This document shows positions 8,538 to 16,873 of a stretch of 38,545 bases of DNA, piece by piece (within the stretch, counting starts at the first letter, position 1; the number at the start of each line of letters is the position of its first letter). The position numbers and the translations under genes are program-made. The stretch is from NCBI RefSeq assembly GCF_030248535.1, contig NZ_JAHGAJ010000047.1, forward strand, positions 1-38,545. Direction: 5' to 3'. The notes under the pieces are model-generated. The model made no database searches. It was not told where the DNA came from and saw nothing but the letters and a program-made list of their open reading frames with translations. This stretch comes from Vibrio sp. D404a (lineage in GTDB: Bacteria > Pseudomonadota > Gammaproteobacteria > Enterobacterales > Vibrionaceae).

Positions 8538-8616
8538 AGCAAACATCTAATGTGATGCGGAGTGATGGACAGGCATGCAGTGAATCAGTTATGACTGGAT
8601 CGGTTAGATGTTTGCT
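8538..8616. repeat. 13-bp perfect inverted repeat with 53-base loop
   Basis: AGCAAACATCTAA (8538-8550) is the exact reverse complement of TTAGATGTTTGCT (8604-8616). It lies 12 bases beyond the stop of the small minus-strand ORF at 8628. Neither arm is followed by a T run, so it is not a standard terminator; it could be the stem of a small RNA or of the ORF's 3' untranslated region. Confidence 0.6.
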
Positions 8617-8627
8617 GAACGCTAAAC

Positions 8628-8753
8628 CTAGAGCATTTGTACGAAGGCTCGATTTCTCCAAATAACTTTCTTTTTGTTGTTTGCTAGCATGCGTTTACGG
8701 CGATTGGCCGCCACGGTTTTATAAAGGCGCTGTGAGCGTAACTTACGTTTCAT
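8628..8753 (-). CDS. Small basic hypothetical protein (41 aa)
   Basis: A 41-residue frame beginning MKRKLRSQRLYKTVAANRRK and ending NRAFVQML. It is strongly basic (many Lys and Arg, no Asp or Glu) and has no membrane segment. AGGAAG lies about 10 bases before the ATG, a good ribosome site, and the composition is too biased to look random. High charge and small size suggest a nucleic-acid or ribosome binding protein, but I recognise no family. It stands alone between tadA and ohr, with a short inverted repeat (TTAGCT-N8-AGCTAA, 8780-8799) in its presumed leader and a long inverted repeat just past its stop. Being short, it could still be a chance frame. Confidence 0.5.
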   Translation of the reverse strand: MKRKLRSQRLYKTVAANRRKRMLANNKKKVIWRNRAFVQML

Positions 8754-9058
8754 CTATTAGCGGCTTCCTATTCTCAATGTTAGCTTTGTTACCAGCTAAA
8801 GTTATTGTTTTCCCCTTAAACAGCTTACTCAGGGGCTTATTTTGACGTGTCTTTTCACTGCACACATCTTATAGGTCAGTAGCGTTTCATTTTTATGACA
8901 ACTGACGCTAATCATTCTTCATATTTATGGCAATCGCTAGGGCTTTTCAAGTAACAAAGGTGAGTTGAGTGATGGTTGTAACAGATTGTCTTTACGATTC
9001 AGCTACTCAGTAACCTATTGAACTATAGATGGCTCTGTTGACGCTTATTAAATCCACA
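8754..9058. other. Intergenic region upstream of the small ORF
   Basis: About 300 bases with only very short frames (under 20 codons). It contains TTAGCT-N8-AGCTAA at 8780-8799, in the likely leader of the leftward 41-residue ORF. No clear promoter could be picked by eye. Confidence 0.4.
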
Positions 9059-9085
9059 AACACCGGCCAATTAGCCGGTGTTTTT
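9059..9085. terminator. Terminator at the end of ohr
   Basis: AACACCGGC (9059-9067) and GCCGGTGTT (9074-9082) around a 6-base loop. The plus strand has the longer T run, while the minus strand (end of ohr) has a short one. It probably serves ohr and could act in both directions. Confidence 0.8.
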
Positions 9086-9099
9086 CATAGAGGCGATGC

Positions 9100-9522
9100 T
9101 CAGATAGCTTCTTTGTTTACTGTCACAGCAACATCGATGTTGCCACGCACTGCATTTGAGTAAGGGCAGATCTGATGAGCAACACGAGTCAGCTCTAATG
9201 CTTGTTCTTGTGGAAGGTCTAGCTCAACTGCAAGGCTCACCGTTAAGGCGAAACCACCAGATTGGTTTGGTCCAATACCGACCTCTGCCGTTACAGGAGC
9301 ATTAGTTAGCGCAACTTTGCCTTCACGAGCAACGTGCAAAATCGCGTTAGAGAAACAAGCTGAGTAACCTGCAGCAAAGAGTTGTTCCGGGTTAGTGGCA
9401 AGCCCTGTTCCGCCCATCTCTTTTGGATACGCCAGTTCTAATTCTAGTAGGCCATCGTTTGTTTTTACCTGCCCGTTACGACCAGCCAGTGCGGTTGCTT
9501 TTGTTGTGTAGAGTGTAGTCAT
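9100..9522 (-). CDS. ohr: Organic hydroperoxide resistance protein Ohr (OsmC/Ohr family)
   Basis: Thiol peroxidase that reduces organic and fatty-acid hydroperoxides using lipoyl-dependent reduction. Starting at 9522 it is 140 residues, the standard Ohr length, and AGGGA lies 7 bases upstream; an upstream in-frame ATG at 9570 lacks this. Peroxidatic Cys56 (GYSACFSNA) and resolving Cys119 (HQICPYSNA) are both present, as are the active-site Arg (GRNGQ, R15) and Glu46 (NPEQLFAAGY). It is divergent from ohrR with about 137 bases between them, the classic arrangement in which OhrR represses ohr until oxidised. Confidence 0.96.
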   Translation of the reverse strand: MTTLYTTKATALAGRNGQVKTNDGLLELELAYPKEMGGTGLATNPEQLFAAGYSACFSNAILHVAREGKVALTNAPVTAEVGIGPNQSGGFALTVSLAVELDLPQEQALELTRVAHQICPYSNAVRGNIDVAVTVNKEAI

Positions 9523-9551
9523 ATCGTTTCCCTTGTTATTTTGAGTTGTGT

Positions 9552-9620
9552 GCAATTCAATTGCTTGCAATTTTATGTCGAATTAAATCATGAATGCAAC
9601 TATATTGTGCGCAATTTATT
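9552..9620. promoter_or_regulatory. Candidate OhrR operator region between ohr and ohrR
   Basis: The palindrome GCAATT-C-AATTGC lies at 9552-9564, with further GCAATT-like copies to the right (TTGCAATTTT, then GCAACTATATTGTGC). OhrR sites are AT-rich inverted repeats in exactly this position, so repression of ohr and autoregulation are likely. The exact operator is inferred. Confidence 0.55.
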
Positions 9621-9659
9621 ATTTAGGTTTGCACGAGTGGAAACTAAGTAGAGACAGAT

Positions 9660-10091
9660 ATGAGTCATGATGATCCGTTGTTATTAGACAATCAGGTGTG
9701 TTTTCCTTTATACAGCGCAGCAAACGCCGTTATTCGAGCGTATCGTCCTTTGTTGGATACGTTAGACCTCACCTACTCACAATACCTGGTGATGATGGTG
9801 TTATGGGAGCAGGATGGTGCGAGTGTCAAAGACATTGGCTCGCGGCTGCACTTAGATTCTGGAACCTTAACACCACTGCTCAAGCGGTTAGAGACAAAGG
9901 GCTTTGTTGTAAGAGGGCGTTGTGAGCAAGATGAACGTGTTCGCGTGCTTAAGCTGACTGAAAGTGGTGCCGAGTTAAGGGCGAAAGCGAAATCGATTCC
10001 AGAGCAGATGAAGTGCAAACTGACTCTGGAGTTGGATGAATTACTGGCATTGAAGAGTTTGTGTGAGAAAGTTCTTGAGAAGCTGAGCTAG
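9660..10091 (+). CDS. ohrR: OhrR, MarR-family organic-peroxide sensing repressor
   Basis: 143-residue winged-helix MarR-family regulator. The peroxide-sensing residues line up with Xanthomonas OhrR at a constant offset of eight: C14 (C22), Y28 (Y36), Y39 (Y47) and C119 (C127). It is therefore a two-cysteine type OhrR that is inactivated by an intermolecular disulfide. The DNA-binding region includes DIGSRLHLDSGTLTPLLKRLETKG (about 58-81) and the wing RGRCEQDERVRVLKLT. It is divergent from ohr, its expected target. The ribosome site is weak (AGAGACAG). Confidence 0.95.
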   Translation: MSHDDPLLLDNQVCFPLYSAANAVIRAYRPLLDTLDLTYSQYLVMMVLWEQDGASVKDIGSRLHLDSGTLTPLLKRLETKGFVVRGRCEQDERVRVLKLTESGAELRAKAKSIPEQMKCKLTLELDELLALKSLCEKVLEKLS

Positions 10092-10106
10092 TCCGTAAAT
10101 AAACAA

Positions 10107-10130
10107 AAAGCCACACAGACGTGTGGCTTT
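10107..10130. terminator. Bidirectional terminator between ohrR and mltF
   Basis: AAAGCCACAC (10107-10116), AGAC loop, GTGTGGCTTT (10121-10130). The T run is better on the minus strand (after mltF); the plus strand carries TTT. It sits between convergent genes. Confidence 0.9.
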
Positions 10131-10180
10131 CGCATTTAACTACCTTTTGATTAGCAGGGAATCGAAATTTACTGCTCGTT

Positions 10181-11770
10181 TTACTCTGAAGTACTTGCTT
10201 CAGCTGCCGATACCGCACCGCTAATACTCGAGTCTGCACCGGAAATAGCGAGAGGCGGAATAACCACTAAGTCTTCCATTGTTGCTTCTTGCTCTTCTTC
10301 AATACGCTTGTTCACATGGCCGATAATACTCTGGTAATAACGGCGAATGTTCTCTACATAGTTTTTGGCTTCGTCACCACGAGCATAACCGTAACGCGTC
10401 TGGCTGTAATACTTCTTCTGTCTTAGCAGAGGTAATCTATCTTTCACATCACTCCATGAGTCAGGATCACCACCTTGCGCTTTAGTCAGACGGCGTGCGT
10501 CCATCATATGGCCATAGCCGACGTTATACGATGCAAGTGCAAACCAGATCTTCTCATGCTGCGTGATCGAATCTGGGATACGATTGACGATGCGGCGTAG
10601 GTATTCAACACCACCTTGTACTGACTGTTTTGGATCCAAACGATTGGTCACTCCAACACTTTTTGCGGTTGGCAGTGTCAACATCATCATTCCTCGTACG
10701 CCTGTTGGTGATTTCGCGACTGGGTTCCAGTGAGATTCTTGGTACGCCAATGCGGCAATCAAACGCCAATCAAACTCTTGCGAGTACTCTTGGAACAGTG
10801 GCGACCATTTTGGAAGCTTACTATCGAGGGCGCGAATAAAGGCGCGAGTATCTACATAATCGAAGCTGCCGATGTGACCGATGTATTTCTCTTCTAAGGT
10901 AGCCAGCTCACCAGACTGTTTCAGGTTACCGAAGAACTCAATCAGCAGCGCATATAGGCTTTCATCTTCGGATTTCTTCAAATACCAAGAGATCGGTTGG
11001 TCTTCTGTGAGCTCAAACGCCAACGCAAGATCGGGATAGAGGCGTTGTGCTAGTGAGAGCTCGATTGAATCAGCCACAGTAAAACGCAACTCGCCCTTGG
11101 ATACTTGTTTTAGAAGGTCGTTGATGTCGGCATTCCCAACCGACTCATAGATAAAGTCTGGGTTGGATTGTTGCAGCTGATTTAGAGTAGGTTCAAAGTG
11201 AGATTCTTCAATCACCACAAGAGCTGGGACTAGCCTATCGTCTGTGGTCGCGAGCTCTGTGCTTTCTTCTTCATTTTGTGCTTTTTCTTGCTGCTTAACG
11301 AACTCAGCTTGGCGTTTATTCTCAAAATCAATCAGCTGTTCAAGATTGCGCGGACGCCATTGGCCTTTCTTATAGACCACTTGTTGGCTCACGTAGTAGT
11401 AAGCTGGTGCAGCACGGTAGCCGCGTGTGTGCTCATTGTTCTGGGTTAGGCCTGTAGCGATAAGGTCGATTTCGCCCTTTTGAAGCGCAGGGAAAAGCCC
11501 AGACAGACGATAAGCAGGCTTCATTTCTAACTGCACGCCTAATTCTTCAGCAAACTCTCGCGCCAATTCATAATCAAGACCAGCAGGACCATCGGGGCCA
11601 ATATAGTAAGAGAGTTGGTTGTTGAGCGTGCCGACTCTTAATACGCCGCGTTCTCGGATCTGTTCCAAGTCGCTTTTCGGTTCCGACTCAATTTGACAGC
11701 CCGCTAAGCCCGTAATGGCGATCGCGATGAGGAGAAATTTGAATGAAAAAATGCGCGTAAGTGTATGCAT
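10181..11770 (-). CDS. mltF: Membrane-bound lytic murein transglycosylase MltF
   Basis: Cleaves peptidoglycan glycan strands to give 1,6-anhydro-muropeptides. The N terminus is a lipoprotein signal (FKFLLIAIAITGLAGC), so the product should be lipid-anchored, probably in the outer membrane. An SBP_bac_3-type domain follows (about 40-300; VLRVGTLNN and GLDYELAREFAEELG), then an SLT goose-type lysozyme domain (about 325-460) with likely catalytic Glu in ALAYQESHWNP and the motifs SPTGVRGMMMLTLPTA and ALASYNVGYGH. A charged Glu/Gln-rich insertion (DFENKRQAEFVKQQEKAQNE) interrupts the SBP domain near residue 150. The start is ATG 11770; a TTG one codon upstream is possible. It is divergent from purL, as in many gammaproteobacteria. 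Confidence 0.95.
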   Translation of the reverse strand: MHTLTRIFSFKFLLIAIAITGLAGCQIESEPKSDLEQIRERGVLRVGTLNNQLSYYIGPDGPAGLDYELAREFAEELGVQLEMKPAYRLSGLFPALQKGEIDLIATGLTQNNEHTRGYRAAPAYYYVSQQVVYKKGQWRPRNLEQLIDFENKRQAEFVKQQEKAQNEEESTELATTDDRLVPALVVIEESHFEPTLNQLQQSNPDFIYESVGNADINDLLKQVSKGELRFTVADSIELSLAQRLYPDLALAFELTEDQPISWYLKKSEDESLYALLIEFFGNLKQSGELATLEEKYIGHIGSFDYVDTRAFIRALDSKLPKWSPLFQEYSQEFDWRLIAALAYQESHWNPVAKSPTGVRGMMMLTLPTAKSVGVTNRLDPKQSVQGGVEYLRRIVNRIPDSITQHEKIWFALASYNVGYGHMMDARRLTKAQGGDPDSWSDVKDRLPLLRQKKYYSQTRYGYARGDEAKNYVENIRRYYQSIIGHVNKRIEEEQEATMEDLVVIPPLAISGADSSISGAVSAAEASTSE

Positions 11771-11907
11771 CAAAATGAAATCTCAAAAAAGTGACTTCCC
11801 TTTATATCAAACCGTTTACTCACGGCAAAGTGACTTTGGGTAAACAGAAGTAAAAGTGGCGAAAATTGCAGCAAAACTAACAATTGCCAAGAAACATGAA
11901 AAAAATA

Positions 11908-11923
11908 ACGCAAACGGTTGCTT
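11908..11923. promoter_or_regulatory. PurR operator (PUR box) upstream of purL
   Basis: ACGCAAACGGTTGCTT differs little from the PurR consensus ACGCAAACGTTTGCGT. It lies just upstream of the purL promoter, so purine repression through PurR with hypoxanthine or guanine is expected. Confidence 0.85.
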
Positions 11924-11929
11924 TTGGTG

Positions 11930-11958
11930 TTACGTCACAAAAAGAAATGCTTTATAAT
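11930..11958 (+). promoter_or_regulatory. Probable sigma-70 promoter of purL
   Basis: TTACGT (11930-11935), a 17-base spacer, and a perfect -10 TATAAT (11953-11958). The PUR box overlaps its upstream edge. It implies a leader of about 100 bases before the purL ATG at 12067. Confidence 0.7.
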
Positions 11959-12066
11959 GCGCTCGCATTGAAGAGGTGCAATCGGCATAAGTTCGAAGTA
12001 AAACAGTCTAACCCACTGAATTTATTCCAATATCACCTTAATCAACTGCATAAGAGACCTAAGCAC

Positions 12067-15000
12067 ATGAGAATTTTGCGTGGCTCCCCAGCTCTATCTG
12101 AGTTTCGTGTTAACAAGCTTTTAGAGCTTTGTCGTGAATTAAGCTTACCTGTAACAGGTATTTACGCTGAGTTTGCTCACTTTGCTGAATTGACAGCAGA
12201 CCTAGACGCGTCTGAAGTTGAGAAGCTAGAAAAGCTACTGACTTACGGTCCAACGATTGAAGAGCATGAGCCTGAAGGTTTATTGCTGCTTGCGACTCCA
12301 CGCCCGGGCACTATCTCGCCTTGGTCTTCTAAATCTACTGACATCGCGCACAACTGTGGCCTTGATAAAGTGGTACGCCTAGAGCGCGGTACGGCTTTCT
12401 ACATCGAGACATCAGCAGATCTTTCTGAGCTACAACTGGTTGAGCTAAAAGCGATTCTTCACGATCGCATGATGGAAGTTATCTTCACTGACTTTGAGTC
12501 AGCACAAGCACTATTCCAAGTGGCTGAGCCTGCACCTGTTGCAGACGTTGACCTATTAAATGGCGGTCGTGCTGCGCTTGAAAACGCAAACGTTACCCTA
12601 GGTCTTGCTCTTGCAGATGACGAAATTGAATACTTATACGACAGCTTTGTAAACAAGCTAGATCGTAACCCAACTGACATTGAACTAATGATGTTTGCAC
12701 AAGCGAACTCAGAGCACTGTCGTCACAAGATCTTCAATGCAGACTGGACTATCGACGGCGTTAAGCAAGAGAAGTCTCTGTTCAAGATGATCAAGAACAC
12801 ATTCGAAACCACACCAGAAAACGTGCTGTCTGCTTACAAGGATAACGCAGCAGTAATGGTGGGTTCTGATGTAGGTCGTTTCTTCCCGAACCCAGAAACT
12901 CGCCAATACGGTTACAACCAAGAGAAAGCGCACATCCTAATGAAGGTGGAAACGCACAACCACCCAACAGCTATCTCTCCTTGGCCAGGCGCATCAACTG
13001 GTTCTGGTGGTGAAATCCGTGATGAAGGCGCAACAGGTATTGGTGGTAAGCCAAAAGCAGGCCTTGTTGGTTTCACTACATCTAACCTACGTATCCCTGG
13101 TTTTGAACAGCCATGGGAAACAGATTTCGGTAAGCCGGGTCGTATCGTTAACGCTCTAGACATTATGCTAGAAGGCCCACTAGGTGGCGCGGCGTTCAAC
13201 AACGAATTTGGTCGTCCCAACCTTCTTGGTTACTTCCGTACTTACGAAGAGAAAGTGAACTCTCACGCAGGTGAAGAAGTTCGTGGTTACCACAAGCCAA
13301 TCATGATTGCTGGTGGTATGGGTAACATCCGTGACGAGCACGTTCAGAAGAAAGAGATCCCAGTTGGTGCAAGCCTAATCGTTCTTGGTGGTCCTGCGAT
13401 GAACATCGGCCTTGGTGGCGGCGCGGCATCTTCTATGGCGTCTGGTCAATCAGCAGAAGACCTAGATTTCGCTTCAGTACAGCGTGAAAACCCAGAGATG
13501 GAACGTCGTTGTCAGGAAGTAATCGACCGTTGTTGGCAGTTGGGTGACGACAACCCAATCGCATTTATCCACGATGTGGGCGCGGGCGGTATCTCTAACG
13601 CACTTCCAGAGCTGGTAGACGATGGCGAACGTGGCGGTATTTTCCAGCTACGTGACGTACCAAACGATGAGCCGGGCATGAGCCCACTTGAGATCTGGTG
13701 TAATGAATCTCAAGAGCGTTACGTAATGGCAGTTGCGCCAGAGAATATGGAAGCATTCGATGCAATCTGTAAGCGTGAGCGCGCACCATACGCTGTAGTC
13801 GGTGTGGCAACAGAAGAGCGTGAACTGAAACTAGAAGATTCACACTTCGACAACACGCCAATCGATATGCCAATGGACATCCTACTAGGTAAAACACCTA
13901 AGATGCACCGTGATGCGAAGACGCTAAAAGCGAACAACCCTGCGGTTAACCGTGACGGCATCGAGCTAAATGAAGCGGCTGAGCGTGTTCTACGTCTTCC
14001 AACAGTTGCAGAGAAAACATTCCTTATCACTATCGGCGACCGCTCGGTAACTGGCCTAGTGGCGCGTGACCAAATGGTTGGCCCATGGCAGGTTCCAGTA
14101 GCAAACTGCGCGGTAACAGCAGCAAGCTACGACACTTACCACGGTGAAGCGATGTCGATGGGGGAGCGCACGCCAGTGGCTCTACTAGACTTCGGCGCAT
14201 CTGCTCGTCTAGCGGTTGGTGAAGCAATCACTAACATCGCTGCGACTAACATCGGCGATATCAAACACATTAAACTGTCGGCTAACTGGATGTCTCCAGC
14301 GGGTCACCCAGGTGAAGATGCAGGTCTTTACGAAGCGGTGAAAGCAGTTGGTGAAGAGCTATGTCCAGCGCTTGGTCTAACTATCCCTGTGGGTAAAGAC
14401 TCAATGTCTATGAAGACCAAGTGGGAAGAGAACGGCGAGCAGAAAGAAGTAACTTCGCCACTATCTCTAATCATCACAGCGTTTGCTCGTGTAGAAGATG
14501 TTCGTAAGACAATCACACCTCAGCTTCGCACAGATAAAGGTAACACTAGCCTAGTTCTAATCGACCTAGGTAATGGTCAAAACCGCCTAGGCGCAACAGC
14601 ACTAGCACAGGTTTACAAGCAGCTTGGTGATAAGCCAGCAGACGTAGACAATGCAGCGCAGCTAAAAGGTTTCTACGAAGGCGTTCAAGCGCTTGTTGCG
14701 AACGACCAAGTTGTGGCTTACCACGATAAAGGCGATGGCGGTCTATTCGTAACGCTAGCTGAGATGGCATTCGCAGGTCACTGTGGTGTTAAAGCTGACA
14801 TTGCTCACCTAGGTGACGATGCACTAGCGGCACTATTTAACGAAGAGCTAGGTGCAGTACTTCAGGTTAAGAACGATGATCTAGATTCTGTTCTTTCTAC
14901 TCTTGCTGCAAACGGCCTAGAAGCGTGTTCACACGTGATTGGTTCAGTAGAAGCGTCTGATGAGCTAGTGATTACTTCTGGCGACACCGTTGTTCTAGAG

Positions 15001-15978
15001 CGTAACCGTACTGAGCTGCGTACTATCTGGGCTGAGACGACGCACAAGATGCAAGGTCTACGTGATAACCCAGCATGTGCTGACCAAGAGCACGAAGCGA
15101 AGAAAGATAACTCAGACCCAGGTCTAAACGTTAAGCTAAGCTTCGATGTGAACGAAGACGTTGCTGCACCATTTATCGCTGGTTCTATGATAAACAAGGG
15201 TGCTAAGCCTAAGATGGCAATCCTACGTGAGCAGGGTGTTAACTCTCACGTTGAGATGGCAGCTGCCTTTGACCGTGCTGGCTTTGAAGCGACTGATATT
15301 CACATGAGCGACATCCTAACGGGTCAAGCGGTTCTAGAAGAGTACAACGGCCTTGTGGCTTGTGGTGGCTTCTCTTACGGTGACGTACTGGGCGCTGGTG
15401 AGGGTTGGGCGAAATCTATCCTGTTCAACGAAGATGCACGTAACCAGTTCGAAGGCTTTTTGAAACGTGAAGATACTTTCTCTCTAGGTGTGTGTAACGG
15501 TTGTCAAATGCTGTCTAACCTGCGTGACCTAATCCCGGGTGCGGAATACTGGCCACGCTTCGTTCGCAACGAATCTGAGCGTTTTGAAGCGCGTTTCAGC
15601 CTAGTTGAAGTTCAGAAGTCTGATTCTGTATTCTTCAACGGCATGGAAGGTTCTCGTATGCCAATCGCTGTGTCTCACGGTGAAGGCCGCGTAGAAGTTC
15701 GTGATAACGACCACCTAAACGCGATTGAAAACTCTGGTACTGTTGCTCTACGTTACGTGGACAACCACGGTAACCCAACACAACAATACCCGAACAACCC
15801 AAACGGTTCGCCAAACGCTATCACAGGTCTAACAACGACTGATGGCCGCGTGACTATCATGATGCCTCACCCAGAGCGTGTATTCCGCACGGTGGCAAAC
15901 TCTTGGGCTCCAGAAGGTTGGGGTGAAAACGGTGCTTGGATGCGCATGTTCCAAAACGCACGTAAGAACCTAGGTTAA
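12067..15978 (+). CDS. purL: Phosphoribosylformylglycinamidine synthase (FGAM synthase)
   Basis: Fourth step of purine synthesis: FGAR + ATP + glutamine gives FGAM. With the start at 12067 (MRILRGSPALSEFRVNKLLE) the protein is 1303 residues, matching the large gammaproteobacterial PurL. The order is an N-terminal FGAR-AT domain, a linker helix region, two AIRS-type ATP-binding halves (NSEHCRHKIFNA; KVETHNHPTAISPWPGASTGSGGEIRDEGA) and a C-terminal class I glutamine amidotransferase. The latter has nucleophile C1143 (GVCNGCQM) and H1268/E1270 (PHPER). The frame is open from 11884, but the -10 box at 11953 lies inside that extension, so the downstream ATG is correct. It is regulated by the PUR box and ends in a strong terminator. 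Confidence 0.98.
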   Translation: MRILRGSPALSEFRVNKLLELCRELSLPVTGIYAEFAHFAELTADLDASEVEKLEKLLTYGPTIEEHEPEGLLLLATPRPGTISPWSSKSTDIAHNCGLDKVVRLERGTAFYIETSADLSELQLVELKAILHDRMMEVIFTDFESAQALFQVAEPAPVADVDLLNGGRAALENANVTLGLALADDEIEYLYDSFVNKLDRNPTDIELMMFAQANSEHCRHKIFNADWTIDGVKQEKSLFKMIKNTFETTPENVLSAYKDNAAVMVGSDVGRFFPNPETRQYGYNQEKAHILMKVETHNHPTAISPWPGASTGSGGEIRDEGATGIGGKPKAGLVGFTTSNLRIPGFEQPWETDFGKPGRIVNALDIMLEGPLGGAAFNNEFGRPNLLGYFRTYEEKVNSHAGEEVRGYHKPIMIAGGMGNIRDEHVQKKEIPVGASLIVLGGPAMNIGLGGGAASSMASGQSAEDLDFASVQRENPEMERRCQEVIDRCWQLGDDNPIAFIHDVGAGGISNALPELVDDGERGGIFQLRDVPNDEPGMSPLEIWCNESQERYVMAVAPENMEAFDAICKRERAPYAVVGVATEERELKLEDSHFDNTPIDMPMDILLGKTPKMHRDAKTLKANNPAVNRDGIELNEAAERVLRLPTVAEKTFLITIGDRSVTGLVARDQMVGPWQVPVANCAVTAASYDTYHGEAMSMGERTPVALLDFGASARLAVGEAITNIAATNIGDIKHIKLSANWMSPAGHPGEDAGLYEAVKAVGEELCPALGLTIPVGKDSMSMKTKWEENGEQKEVTSPLSLIITAFARVEDVRKTITPQLRTDKGNTSLVLIDLGNGQNRLGATALAQVYKQLGDKPADVDNAAQLKGFYEGVQALVANDQVVAYHDKGDGGLFVTLAEMAFAGHCGVKADIAHLGDDALAALFNEELGAVLQVKNDDLDSVLSTLAANGLEACSHVIGSVEASDELVITSGDTVVLERNRTELRTIWAETTHKMQGLRDNPACADQEHEAKKDNSDPGLNVKLSFDVNEDVAAPFIAGSMINKGAKPKMAILREQGVNSHVEMAAAFDRAGFEATDIHMSDILTGQAVLEEYNGLVACGGFSYGDVLGAGEGWAKSILFNEDARNQFEGFLKREDTFSLGVCNGCQMLSNLRDLIPGAEYWPRFVRNESERFEARFSLVEVQKSDSVFFNGMEGSRMPIAVSHGEGRVEVRDNDHLNAIENSGTVALRYVDNHGNPTQQYPNNPNGSPNAITGLTTTDGRVTIMMPHPERVFRTVANSWAPEGWGENGAWMRMFQNARKNLG

Positions 15979-16044
15979 TCTGACTTAGTTTAATACGCAT
16001 CTTGGTTGGTATTGCACGCTAGCCAAGTTCATCGGGAAAAGTTC

Positions 16045-16078
16045 AAAGCGCAGGTCGAAAGGCCTGCGCTTTTTTTTG
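16045..16078 (+). terminator. Terminator after purL
   Basis: AAAGCGCAGG (16045-16054) and CCTGCGCTTT (16063-16072), 8-base loop, then a T run to 16077. Confidence 0.95.
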
Positions 16079-16258
16079 TCTAAAATTTCTATCAAGGTGT
16101 CAGTTCTCTCTCTTTGCAGTTTGCTGTTCTAAAAAAATGCACTAGGCTAAAGGTTGTGGAATCAATTTGTTAGGCCAGTATCTCGCTCTGAGGCATATCT
16201 GTAGTTCGTCGCAAGAGGTAACGAGCCTGAACCAATCGCTATGGCACAAGAGGGAACT

Positions 16259-16798
16259 ATGAAAACAACAATTACTAAAGCAGTTGCAGTGGCAGCTGTT
16301 GTGATGTCTTTGGCTGGTTGTGTCGGTAGTAATGCCGTCACTGGGAAACTGATGAAGTTTAACGTCGAGGTCGTTGATAACCGTTATGCACGTGCTGGGG
16401 TCAACTTTTTACTAGCGCCTGTTTACGCGCTGACAACCGCAGCGGATTACATCGTCTTTAACTCATTGGAGTTTTGGACGGGTAAAAACCCACTCACGGG
16501 TGCTCCGCATATCTTCGATAGTAAAGTCGATACCATGATTGATGTGAATGATAGCTTGGATGACTCTCTCAAAGAGGCGCCGGTTGCTCCGATCACTTAT
16601 CAACGTCAAATCCAGTCTGGAGAAATGCAGCAAATTGATGAAAATACCATTCGTATGGACATTACCTACAACGATGGTGAAAAAGCGGTATTGATGGGCG
16701 TGCGCGATGGCGATAACGTCAGCTACTACCTCGATGGCGCACTGGTCTCTGAAACCTCAATTCAAGCGCTAGAGCAGCTAGCGGCTGAGAAAGTGTAA
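16259..16798 (+). CDS. DUF3332-like lipoprotein
   Basis: 179 residues from ATG 16259, which has AGAGGGA 4-10 bases upstream; an in-frame ATG at 16241 lacks a site. The N terminus MKTTITKAVAVAAVVMSLAGC is a lipoprotein signal with Cys21 as the lipidated residue. After it come NAVTGKLMKFNVEVVDNRYARAG and a hydrophobic patch (VNFLLAPVYALTTAADYIVFNS), then an acidic C-terminal half. I recall this pattern as the DUF3332 family of Vibrio and relatives, whose function is unknown to me. It stands alone between the purL terminator and the convergent dapD terminator. Confidence 0.75.
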   Translation: MKTTITKAVAVAAVVMSLAGCVGSNAVTGKLMKFNVEVVDNRYARAGVNFLLAPVYALTTAADYIVFNSLEFWTGKNPLTGAPHIFDSKVDTMIDVNDSLDDSLKEAPVAPITYQRQIQSGEMQQIDENTIRMDITYNDGEKAVLMGVRDGDNVSYYLDGALVSETSIQALEQLAAEKV

Positions 16799-16819
16799 TG
16801 CTTTCAACTTGATCAAGAC

Positions 16820-16853
16820 AAAAAAAAGCCGCTGGATTTAACCCCAGCGGCTT
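16820..16853. terminator. Terminator for dapD (convergent with the DUF3332-like gene)
   Basis: AAGCCGCTGG (16826-16835) pairs with CCAGCGGCTT (16844-16853). The minus strand has a 7-8 base T run directly after the stem, so it primarily ends dapD transcription. Confidence 0.9.
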
Positions 16854-16873
16854 CGTATTTTCTAGCATCTAGA

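Noticed and set aside
10630..10839. Plus-strand frame opposite mltF, and similar opposite-strand frames in purL and recBCD
   Set aside because: Shadows of strongly supported genes; no start sites or domains of their own.
11884..12066. Upstream extension of purL
   Set aside because: It contains the PUR box and a TATAAT promoter and would add 61 residues absent from known PurL.
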